Part shown: positions 38,801-50,800 of the stretch, piece by piece | Position numbering within the stretch: position 1 is the first letter of the stretch | How the letters are laid out: every line of letters starts with the position of its first letter | Origin: Poriferisodalis sp965208925 | GTDB lineage: Bacteria; Actinomycetota; Acidimicrobiia; Acidimicrobiales; Poriferisodalaceae | Direction of reading: 5' to 3' | NCBI RefSeq assembly: GCF_965208925.1 | Contig: NZ_OZ242364.1 | Span: forward strand, 186,001-250,000 | Length of the DNA: 64,000 bases | Notes under the pieces: generated by a model | The model's input: the letters and a program-made list of their open reading frames with translations, nothing else | Database searches by the model: none | What the model was told of the DNA's origin: nothing | Translations under genes and position numbers: made by a program

Positions 38801-41800
38801 CATCGTGCCGCCGTTGAGCTCCAACGAATTGCCCACCACCGCCACGCCCGCCGTGGAGGAGTCCCCCGCGGCCACGGCGTAGGCGAACACCAGATCGACT
38901 GTGTCGCTGCCCGACTCATAGGCCGCCCACCGCTCGCCCGAGGTGCCGGCCGCCAGCCTGATCTTCAGCCTCGGCGTCCCGGTGACCGTCACCGCCTTGG
39001 TGAACCGCACCGTCACCCGGATCACATCGCTGCGCCCGTAGACATCGGCGGTACACGCCATCGACGAGACCGCCGCCCCGTCCACCCCCGGCGCCACGTC
39101 TGTCCTGCCGAGGCCAGCGGTCGACCAGCCACTGGTGCCCTCGTCGTTGGCGGCGCTCACCTGCACGCCGTAGCCCGAATCGGAGTCGAGGCCGGTGATC
39201 GTCGCTATCGGCGACGTGAGACTTTGGGGAAGGTCGGTCCATCCCGGAGGATCCCCCGCCTTCCGGTAGCGCACGCTGTAACTGGTGATCGCCGGGACGC
39301 CCGGCGGCACCACGGGCGGGACCCAGCTGACGTTCAGGCTGGTCGCCGATGCGGTGGTCACTGTGGGCTGCGTCGGCCTCGGGGGCGGCTCGTCCACATC
39401 GGTGACGCTGATGGTCACGGCCGTCTCGGCGTCGAGCAGCCCGTCGGAGGCCACGACCGTTACCTCATAGGTCTGCGTGGCCTCGTAGTCCAGGAGGACA
39501 CCCGTGGCTGGGGTGATCTGGCCCGCCGAATCGATCTCGAAGGATTCCGCGTCGTCGCCGCCCAGCGAGTAGGCGAGCGTGTCGCCGTCGGGATCGGTGG
39601 CCGACACCGGCGCGCCCACTGCGCTGAGCGAGCCGCCGTTCTCGGCGATCGAGCGCGACACGGTCGCCGCAGCGAACACCGGCGCTCTCTGGAGCGCGGC
39701 GGCGCGTTTGTCCAGGTTGAGTGCATCTGCGGCGTCGGGCACCGCGCGGTAGCCGGCGTTGCGGATCGGGTCGTCGCCGGCGGTGTAGCTGACGGTGACC
39801 GTCGCGTTCTGCGCCGGCGCAGAGGCCAGGCTCAGCAGCACCTTGTTGCCCACCACCCGCACCGGGCTGGCCGCGGCCAGCGACACCGCCGAGCCGCCCA
39901 CCGTCACTTCGAAATCGCCCGCCGCGGGCACCGAGCCGTCATCGAGCGGCCTGCTGTAGACCAGTGCAACGGTCGATTCCCAGAATGCGATGCGCTCCAG
40001 TCTCGGGCAGCCGTCGAACGGGGTCGAGAACCGCGCCACAGCAGACCCCGACGCGCCGTCAGGATCGCTGGCGGTCACCGTCACCACCGTGATCGCCGGA
40101 CTCGTCAATGCCGGGCGGATCGCGTCGATCTCGCACCTCGACCGCGCCACGAAGAACACCGTTTCGGCCCACCCCGCATACGTCACGCCGTCCGGCTGCG
40201 CCACCTGAGCGGGATCGGCCGCCGCCGTGTAGGTCAGGGCGTCGCCGTCGCTGTCGGTGCACGACAGCCCCCCGAAATTCGCCAAGATCTTCGACGGCGC
40301 GTTCACCGGCTGCTCCCCGGACCCCGCCGAGCACACCGGCGCGGTGTTCGCCGGCGCCGACTTGCTGCCGTCCACCAGATGACCCGCCTGGGACCCCAGC
40401 CCCGCATGGGCCACCGACGCCGCGCTGCCCGAGCCGTCCACCAGCGTGGCCCCGCCAGCCAGCGCCACCACCGCGCCTCCCGACGCCGAAACTCCCACAC
40501 CATCAGCGTCGGCATCAGCCGCCACCACCGAATAGCGGAACCGCAGCGTCGACGCCGTCCCCGACGTCGAGCCGCCCGTCACCAAACTCGCCGTTCGCGC
40601 CGTGCCCCCCACGTCGAGGCTCACCCCGATCGACGCGCCGGTCGCCGACACGTCCCAGGTCACCGGCTCGGTCCACGTGACATCCACCACAACGTTCTGG
40701 CCCGCCCCGTAGGTCTCCTTCGTGCCGTTGTCGTCGGCATCCAGACGCGGCGACGACACCACCGCCACTCCCGAGACCGCCACACCCCCGGCATCGGTGG
40801 TACCGGTGCCGGAGTCCGACCACACGCTGGTGCCCGCGCTGTTCACCGCGTTCACCTGCACCTCGTATTCAGTGCTCGCCTCCAGGCCGGTGATGGTTGC
40901 CGTGACGCCAGTGCCCGAATGCGCCCACGACGACCACTGCGCCGCCGGCGACATGCCCGACTTCCGGTAGCGCACGCCGTAGCCGGATATTGCCGACCGT
41001 CCTGCCAGGACAGGCGCCGTCCAGGTCACTCCTAGGCTGGTCGACGACCTTGCTGTCACCGACGGGACCGCCGGCGCATCGAGCACCGGCGACTCGTCGT
41101 CGACGAGGCTGATCGTCGCCTGGGCCGCGGTGAGATCTGAGACCGTTCCCGAGATGACGATCGTCTCGTCGCCCTCGTACATCTCGTCGTTTGAGGGGTT
41201 GATCTTGAATGTCACGGTGCCTTCGGTACCGTCCGCCGCGATCGGGATCGACGGCAGTGCAGCGGGCGCGGTGTAGTCGCCGCCGCTGCCGGCGTCCCTG
41301 GTTGCAGTGGAGCTGCTGTGTACCGACAGCGCCACCGAGGCGTCCGCCTCGAGGGTGCCCCCGACCAGCGTCGCCTTCACCGTCACCACGATGTTGCCTT
41401 CGTCGTTGACGTCGCCCGCTGCATCCTCGTCGATGCTGGTGCTGTTCCCGGCGCCGGGTTCGGTGTCCACGCTCAGGGTCACGCCCGTCGCCCGCTGCTT
41501 GGTCTCGCCGGTGCCGGTGGCCGACCAGCCGCTGGTGCCCTCCGCGTTGGCGGCGTTCACCTCCACGTCGTAGGCGGTGCTGTGCTCGAGGCCGGTGATG
41601 GTCGTCGTGACGGCAGTGCCCGAATGCGCCCACGACGACCACTGCGCCGCCGGTGACTTGCCCGACTTCCGGTAGCGCACGCTGTAGCCGGTGAGCGCCG
41701 GCTTGCCGTCCATGTCGGGCGCGGTCCAGCTCACATCCACACTGGTGTGCGACGCGGTTGCCACCGACGGCATCGCAGGCGCGTCAGGCGGCTCGTCCAC

Positions 41801-44800
41801 ATCGGTCACGCCGATCAGCACCGTGATGCGGTCGTCGATGGCCGCCTCCACCTCGGCGTTGCCCTCGGCGTCGGTGCCGTCGGTCACCTGCACGGTGATC
41901 GAATAGGCCGATCTCTCCTCGAAGTCCAGCGACGCCGTCGCCGACACGGTGATCTGCCCCGACGAGTCAATGTCAAACGATTCGGCATCCGCGCCGGCCA
42001 GCGAGTAGGCCAGCGTGTCACCGCTGTCGGCGTCGGTGGCCGCCACCGTGCCCACCACGGTGCCCGCAGCGCTGTTCTCCGCAACGCTCTCGCGTTCGCA
42101 CCCGGCGTCGCCGAACGACGGCGCCGAGTTCGCTGCCGGGTTCACGAAACCGTTCAGGCCGATCTTCAGCGGAGTCGCCGTGGTCTGGACGTCGGCCGAC
42201 TTCAACCTGGCTGTGGAGCTGTCCGCCACCAGCCAGCCCGCCTGGCCGCCCGAATCCTCACCCGTGTCGGAGGTATGCCGCAGCGTCACGCCCGAGCCCG
42301 ACGAAAACACCACCGTGTAGCGGCGGCCCGGAAGCAGCGTCGTGCCATCGGGCGCACCGAGAGAGTTCACCCCCGCCGACAGCGTGGTGGGCACGGTCAG
42401 GGTCGCCACCACCGTGCGGCAGTCATTGGTGGGGAAGCCGCCCCTGACCACTTCGGCGGTCATGGCACCGTTGAAAGAGCCCTGCACATCCACGTCGACC
42501 GCGTCCAGCAGATAGCCGCCCGCGTTCGGTCCCGTCGACACCTGCTGGGCGGCATCGAACGACCCCAAGGCCCGCGATCCCGACGCTGTCACTCCCAGGT
42601 TGGACACCAGCGTCGATGCCCGCGTCGAGCCGCCTGCCGTGGCCGACCAGGCACCCGCTCCCCCGAGGTTGCGGGCTCGCACCTGCACCACATAGTCGGT
42701 GTCGGCAGTCAGCCCGGTGACGGTCGCGGTGGTGCCGGTGCCGGTTCCGAGGACGTCGGTCCAGTGCGACTCGCTGGCCGGCGCCGACGTGCCCGCGAAC
42801 CAACGCAGGTCGTGGTCGGTGATCGCCGCGTTGCCGGTTGCCACCGGATCGGTCCAGCTCACATCCAAGCTGGTCGGCGACGCCACCTTGACCGTCACCC
42901 CGGTCGGCGCATCCGGCTTTACCACCGAGACGCCGCTTGTGTGGCTGAGTGCCATGCGCACTGACGAGCCGCCGCTGTGGGCGGTCCACGTGCCGCTGTT
43001 GGTGGACTCGTGGGCGTTGTTGTGGATGTTCCAGCCGCTGAGGCCGCCCGAGTCCTCGCCGTCGCTTTGGGTGCGGCCGACCCGGACGTGCCCGGTGGCC
43101 TCGAGCACCAGTGCGTATCCCGTGTTGGTCGTCAGCGTCGAGTCGGCGGGCGCCGTGAAGGTGTTGACCGCGTTGGCCGTCACCGTCGCCGGGCCGCTCA
43201 GCGATATCAGCCGAGTCTTCGGCAACAGATCCTGGCCGGTGCTCCAGATGCTGGCGGTGATCGTGGCGCCGGCCGGGAACTCGGCGATCATCACATCGAC
43301 ATCGGAGAACTCGAACGTCGCATTGCTGCTGCTGCCGGTGAAGAACAGCTGAGCCACCCGGACGGTCTGGCTGTTGCTGACATTGCCCACGCTGAAATGC
43401 GAGCTGTCCGCCGTCTGGCCCAGATTGCCCACCAACGCCGTCACCGGCGCACCCGTGCTGCCGAACCCGCTCGGCGACCACCCGCTGTCGCCCCGCGCGT
43501 TGGTGGCACGCACCTGCACCTCATACACCGCGCCCTGCGACAAGCCCGTGATCGTCGCCGAAGTGCCAGTGCCCGAATGGGAATGAGACGCCCACGCCGA
43601 CTCCGCCGGCTTCTTGTAGCGCACCCCGTACCCGGTCACCGCCGAACCCCCCGCCAACGGGCGCGCCGTCCACTCCACCTTCACGCTCGTCTCCGACACC
43701 CCCGTCACCGTCACACCAGCCGGCGAACGCGGCGGCCCGTCGTTGTCAAGGAAATCGATCGTCGCGCCATGCACCGTGAACCCCGGCGCCGAACCCCCCA
43801 CCACGATCGTCTCGTCACCCTCCACGGTTGTGTCGTTCACCGCCGTGAACCTCAACGGCGACGCCGTAACAGCCGACAAACTCCCCGCCGGGATCGTCAA
43901 AGTGCCCAGCGGATCCGGCGACACCGTGTAATCCCCGCCAACCCCCTTGACCGCCGTACCCGACAAACCCAACGTCACCACCGTGTCCACATCCAGCGCC
44001 GTACCACCCCGAAGCGCCGCAGTCACACTCACCCCAACCGCCGAACCACCCTCCTCGATCTCAACAACATCCACACCCAAATCAATCGTCGTCGGCACCG
44101 CCTCATCATCAACAACAAACAACGACGCAGAACTCACAACCAGGCTGCTAGTGCCCGAGGCGGCGGTGCCGGTGATCACCACCGTCTCGGTGATCTCGTC
44201 GAGCATGTCGGTGGCCGGGTTGATCTTGAACGTCGTGGATCCGCTCGCCTGCCCGGCCCGGATCGTGATTTTCGGCAGCGTCGCCGTCGCCAGCGAGTAG
44301 TCGGTGCCGCTGGTCGCGGTCGACGAGACGCTGTCCACCGACGGCGTCACGATGGTGTCCGCCTTCAGCGTGGGGCCGTCGAGCGTCGCAGTCAACGTCA
44401 CCTCGAAGTTGCCGTCGTCGTCGCCCGGTGCCTTCTCGCTGACGCGATCAGGCGTCACGCTCAGCGACAGGCTCGTCGAAGGGTTCACCGTGACAGGCGG
44501 GGCGCCGCTTGTGTGGCTGAGTGCCATGCGCACTGACGAGAAGCCGCTGTGGGCGGTCCACGTGCCGCTGTTGGTGGACTCGTGGGCGTTGTTGAGGATG
44601 CTCCAGCCGCGGGCGCGGGCGGAGTCCTCGTCGTTGCTTCGGGTGCGGCCGACCCGGACGTGCCCGGTGGCCTCGAGCACCAGTGCGTATCCCGTGTTGG
44701 TCGTCAGCGTCGAGTCGGCGGGCGCCGTGAAGGTGTTGACCGCGTTGGCCGTCACCGTCGCCGGGCCGCTCAGCGAGTACACCTGTGCTCCGGGAAAGAC

Positions 44801-47800
44801 GTTGTTGCTCTTGTCCCGGACGATGGACCAGATGCTGGCGGTGATCGTGGCGCCGGCCGGGAACTCGGCGATCATCACATCGACATCGGAGAACTCGAAC
44901 GTCGCATTGCTGCTGCTGCCGGTGAAGAACAGCTGAGCCACCCGGACGGTCTGGCTGTTGCTGACATTGCCCACGCTGAAATGCGAGCTGTCCGCCGTCT
45001 GGCCCAGATTGCCCACCAACGCCGTCACCGGCGCACCCGTGCTGCCGAACCCGCTCGGCGACCACCCGCTGTCGCCCCGCGCGTTGGTGGCACGCACCTG
45101 CACCTCATACACCGCGCCCTGCGACAAGCCCGTGATCGTCGCCGAAGTGCCAGTGCCCGAATGGGAATGAGACGCCCACGCCGACTCCGCCGGCTTCTTG
45201 TAGCGCACCCCGTACCCGGTCACCGCCGAACCCCCCGCCAACGGGCGCGCCGTCCACTCCACCTTCACGCTCGTCTCCGACACCCCCGTCACCGTCACAC
45301 CAGCCGGCGAACGCGGCGGCCCGTCGTTGTCAAGGAAATCGATCGTCGCGCCATGCACCGTGAACCCCGGCGCCGAACCCCCCACCACGATCGTCTCGTC
45401 ACCCTCCACGGTTGTGTCGTTCACCGCCGTGAACCTCAACGGCGACGCCGTAACAGCCGACAAACTCCCCGCCGGGATCGTCAAAGTGCCCAGCGGATCC
45501 GGCGACACCGTGTAATCCCCGCCAACCCCCTTGACCGCCGTACCCGACAAACCCAACGTCACCACCGTGTCCACATCCAGCGCCGTACCACCCCGAAGCG
45601 CCGCAGTCACACTCACCCCAACCGCCGAACCACCCTCCTCGATCTCAACAACATCCACACCCAAATCAATCGTCGTCGGCACCGCCTCATCATCAACAAC
45701 AAACAACGACGCAGAACTCACAACGAACCCAGGCGCCGCGCCGGCGATCACGATCGTCTCGGTGGACTCTGCGACCTGGTCCTGCTCCGGGGAAATCTGG
45801 AACGTGCGGTCCGCGGAGGCCTCGCCCTCGCCGAGACTGATCGACAGGCTGCGTGCGCCCCGGTAGTCCTTGCCCGCACCCCTCATCGCCGTCGAGCCGT
45901 CCGCGCCGATGGTCACTGCCACCGTCACCGGCGCCGAGTTGGCCGACACGTCGCGGCTCGCGGTCACCGTGAACGTGGTGGGGGACGCGTTCTCATTGAT
46001 CTGGATGGCGTCGAGGCTCAGCGTGATCACCGGCTTGTCGTCGTCCTCCAGCGTGATCGTGGCTGGGTCCACGATGAACTCGCCGGCGGTGCCGCCCACG
46101 ACAATGGTCTCGTCGCCCTCGAGGCGATTGTCCTGGGTCGGGGTGATGGTCAGCGACACGGTCGTGGAGGCGGCCGACTCCCCCGCAGGGATGGTGACGG
46201 TGCCCAGCGTCTCGGGCGATGACCTGTAGTCGGCTTCGTCACCGGTGCCCCGCCTGGCGGATGAATCGCTCGTGATGGCGAGCTTCACCGTCGTGTCCTC
46301 GCTGCGCAGCGCATTGCCGGCCCAGGCGGCGGACACCGTCACCTCAACGGCCTCGCCAGCGCCCTCGCTGATGCTGTCGACATCCACGCTCACGACTATC
46401 TCCGACACGGTGTCGTTGTCGGAGAGCACGAGGGTGGCGGGGCTCACTCCGAGGCTGTCGGTGCCCGAGGCGGCGGTGCCGGTGATCACCACCGTCTCGC
46501 CGGCACCCTCGTCGAACAGGTCGGATGCCGGGTTGATCTTGAATGTCGCGGTGCCGCTGGTCTGTCCGGCAGCGATGGTGACCGGCGGCAGCGACGCGCT
46601 GGCCAGCGAGTAGTCGGCAGTGCCTGCGGTGGAGGTGCTGTCCCGCGACAGGGCCACGGTGGTGTCCGCCTCCAGCGGGCCGCCGTCGAGCGTCGCGATC
46701 ACCGTCACCTCGACGTTGCCGTCGTCGTCGCCCCACGCCCCTTCGCTCACCCGATCAGGCGTCAGGCTCAGCGACAGGCTCGTCGCCGGGGTCACCACGA
46801 CTGCAGGGGCCTCGCCCTCCTCGTTGATCCGCATGCGCACTCTCGCGCTGTCGCTGGGGGTCGTCCAGTTCGTGCCGCCGTCCGTCGACTCAAATCTCGA
46901 GGAGATGCTCCAGCCGCTGGCGCTCCCCTCGTCTTCGTCGGAGCTTCTCGTGCTGCCGAGCTTGACGCGACCGGTGGCCTCCAGCACCACAGCAAAACCC
47001 CTGTTGGCCGTCAGCGTCGAGTTGGCGGGCGCCGTGAACGTGTTGACCGCGTTGGCCGTCACCGTCGCCGGGCCGCTCAGCGATATCAGCCGAGTCGTCG
47101 GCTGCAGATTCTGGCCAGTGCTCCAGATGCTGGCGGTGATCGTCGCGCCGGCCGGGAACTCAGCGATCATCACCTCGACATCGGAGAAGTCGAACGTCCC
47201 ATCGCTGCTGCTGCCGGTGAAGAACAGCTGGGCCACCCGGACGTTCTGTTCGACGATGCGGCCGATGCGGCCGACGCTGATGGAAAGGGCGAACGGAGTC
47301 TGACCCAGATTGCCCACCAGCAACTTCTTGGTGGGCGTCGGCATCGCCGATGACGACCCCGACGTCGTGCCGCTGGCCGCGGTGGACCAGGCCCCGGCAC
47401 CGTCGGCATTCACAGCGCGCACCTGCACGAGATAGGCGGTGCCGGCGTCCAAGCCCGTGAGCGTGGTCGAGAGGCTGACGCCGGTGACGACATGACCCGA
47501 CCAGGCGCCCTCGGACGACTTCTTGTAGCTCACCTCATAGCCGGTGACCGGCGGCCGGCCGGAGGCGCTCGGTGCGGTCCAGCTCACGGTGAAGCCCGAA
47601 GTCGATTCCGCGCTCACTGAGGGCAGGCCGGGTGCACGAGGCTGCTCGGCGGCGTCGGTGACGTTGATCGTGATGGCGATGGAGTCGTCGACAGCGGGCG
47701 TGGCCTCGGCGGCGCCGCCGGCATCCTCGCCATCGGTCACCCGGGCGGTGACGGAATAGCTCGACTTGGACTCGTAGTCGAGCGAGACGTTCGGCTTGAG

Positions 47801-50800
47801 GGTGATGCGGCCCGTGGCACTGATGTCGAACAGGCGCGCATCGGTGCCTGCCAGCGAGTAGGTCAGCGTGTCGCCCTCCACATCACCGGCCGCTGCCGTG
47901 CCCAACCACGTCCCAGCGGCACTGTTCTCGGCCACGAAGAGCGACTTGGCCGGGCCGTCGTCGAACGCCGGCACCGTGTGAGCCGACGGCGGGTTCGACG
48001 CCCGGTTGGATGCCTCCCAGAACGCCTCGCGACCGGTCTGCTGGGCGTAGTTGCCTGCTGCGTCACGCGCATTCGAGTTGAAAGTTGCGTGGACATGGGA
48101 GTCGGTGGCGCGTAGCGGGAGCCGACTTAACACGTCCTCCATGGCGACGGTGACAACCCGGCCGGCGACCGAGGCACTCCCTGCGCCAAGGTCGTATTCC
48201 AACTCAAAGGTTCCATCGCGCTCGAACTCCAACGTGACACTGGGGTTGCCCGGTACGACACCCGGCGCCAGGCGCTCGTCATAGGTGGCCTGCACGTTGT
48301 AGCCAAACGCGATCAACGACCCTGGGACGATCCGCGGCGAGCGGGTGTCGACCTGGTGCCGGGGATCGTGGCCGATCCTGGCGTGGCTGGGATCGGCATC
48401 CGTGGTGGCCCCTGTGGCGCGAATGGCAGCAGCGCCGCTGACGCTCAGGCTGTCGGCGTCGATGGCGATGCCCCGCGTCGATGTGTCTCCCGCTGCCACC
48501 CTGTAGGTGAACTCCAGCGTCGTGGTGTTGGTGCGCCCCTTGCTGGCGTCGAACGTCATCGTCTTCTCGCCGAAATCGGGATCGAGCCGCAGGCGCAGCA
48601 CCGGGGCGCCCACCACGTCTACCGGAGAGTCGAAGGTCACCCGGGCGCGCACCACATGGCCCGGCCCGTAGGTCTCCTTGACGCCGTCGAAGTCCGAGTC
48701 GGCCGGGGCCGCAGACACCAGTGCCACGCTGCTCACCCCGGGCTGGTAGCTCGCCGAGCGGTCGGTGAACCCGCGAGCATTGATGGGATTGTCACGCGGG
48801 GTGTAGCTCACGGTCACCGTATCGCTGCGCAACACCGCCCGGGCCAGCGTGAGCACCACCGACTGGCCGGCGACGCTCACCCCGCCGCGGGCCGCGAGCG
48901 GCACCGCGGTGCCGCCCACCTTCACCTCGAAGTCGCCCGCTGCGGGAATCCAGCCGGCGTTGAGCGCGGAGTCGAAGGTCAGCGTCACGGCGGCATCGCG
49001 GAATGCGGCGCCCGCCAGTGACGGGCACCCGCCGAAGGCGGTGCTGAAGCTCGCCGAGCCCGTCGCCGCGGTGCCGTCGGGATCGACCAGGGTGATCGTC
49101 GCCGTCGTGGCAACCGGGCTGGTCAGTGCCGGGGTGATCGACCCGAGCTGGCAGTGACCCGGCGCCTCGAACCACAACCGGCCACGGGCCTGGTCATAGG
49201 AGATGGCCCGGGCCAGTGCCGCAGGCACGCTGCTCACCGACACCGCCAGCGTGTCCCCGTCGGCGTCGCTGCACACCAGGCCGTCACGCACCGCGGTCGA
49301 CCCTGCCGGCGCCACTACGGACCCGGCGACCGAGCCCGTGCACACCGGCGCAGCGTTCGCCGGCGCCGACCGGCTGCCGTCCACCAGGTGGTGCGCGTGC
49401 GCGGCCACGCCGCTGTGAATGCGCCCGGCCGCCAGGCCTGAGGCAGCACTCACCAGCGTCGCATTGCCTGTCGTGGTCACCAGCGTCGCACCGGAGGCCG
49501 CCGTCACCGCCACGCCGTCGGCGTCGGTGTCGCTTGCCCGCACCGCGTAGCGGAAGCGCAGCGTGGTCGCGGTGCCGCTCGTCGCTCCGCCCGTCACCAG
49601 GGATGCCGTCTGGGGTGTGCCGCCCACGTCGAGGCGCACCCCGATGGCGGCGGCCCCCGAGACCCGCCACGTCACCGGCACCGGCCAGGTCACGTCCACC
49701 ACGATCGGCTGGCCCGCCCCGTAGGTGTCGTTGGTGCCGTCGCCGTCGGCATCGAGGCGCGGCTTGGACACCACCGACACGGCCGAGATTGCGAGCGCGG
49801 TGGAAGCGGTGCCCGAGGCCGACCACTCGCTGTCGCCCTCGGCGTTGGTGGCGCGCACCTGCACCCGGTACGTGCCTGCGGCGTCCAGGCCGCTGATGGT
49901 GGCCGTGGTGGCGGCGCCGGCGTCGAGCACTTCAGTCCAGGCTGAGGCGTTGCTCGGGTCGGCGCTGCCCTTGAACCAGCGCAGATCGTGATCGGTGACC
50001 TCGGGCTTGCCGGTGACATCGGCAGCAGTCCACTGCACGCGCAGGCTGGTGGGCGATGCCGCGCTCACCTGCGGCGTGCCCGGTACCCCCGGCGGCTCGT
50101 TCTCGTCGGTGACGTCGACTGTGACCGCGATGGTGTCGTCGTTCGTTGCCGTGGTCTCGGCGTCGCCGTCGATGTCCTCGCCGTCGGTCACCTGCGCGCT
50201 GAACGAATGCCTCGGCTTTGCCTCGAAGTCGAGCGTGACGCCCGACTTCACGGTGATCTCGCCCGAGGCGCTGATGTCGAACGAGCTCGCATCGGTGCCC
50301 GCGAGCGAATAGGTCAGCGTGTCGCCGTCGACATCGGTGGCCGCCGCGGTGCCGACCGACGCCCCGTCGGCGTTGTTCTCGCCAATGGACAGCGTGGACG
50401 CGGCGCCGTCGTCGAAGGCAGGCGCCGATGCGGGCGCGCCTTGGCCCGACGCCGACCAGCCGCTGGTGCCCTCGGCGTTCGCGGCGTTGACCTGCACCTG
50501 GTAGGCGGTGCCGGAGTCGAGTCCGGTGATCGTGGTCGACACGGTCGTGTCGGTGTGGGCGTGAGCGGTCCACACCGTCTCGGTGGTCTTCTTGTACTGC
50601 ACCCCGTAGCCGGTGATCGCCGGCTTGCCGCTCACATCGGGCGCGGTCCAGCTCACCGTCACGCTGGACCGCGAGGCGGTGACCACGGTGGGCGCTGCCG
50701 GCGAGTCGGGCGGCTCATTCACGTCGGTCACATTGATGGTCACGTTGTGGGTTGCGTCCACGCTGGTGTCCACGGTGCCGTCGTCGGCCAGGCCGTCGCT

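Noticed and set aside
37151..41035. 1,294-codon plus-strand open frame, and similar long plus-strand frames at 32444-34654, 42977-44536 and 44549-46222.
   Set aside because: They are antisense to the giant gene, rich in Arg/His/Pro and without domain patterns. They arise from the strong codon bias of the minus-strand gene.
28440..49800. Dense direct repeats that could suggest CRISPR or mobile elements.
   Set aside because: The periods are hundreds of bases, multiples of three, and coincide with protein modules in an open frame. There are no short repeat-spacer units or transposase genes.
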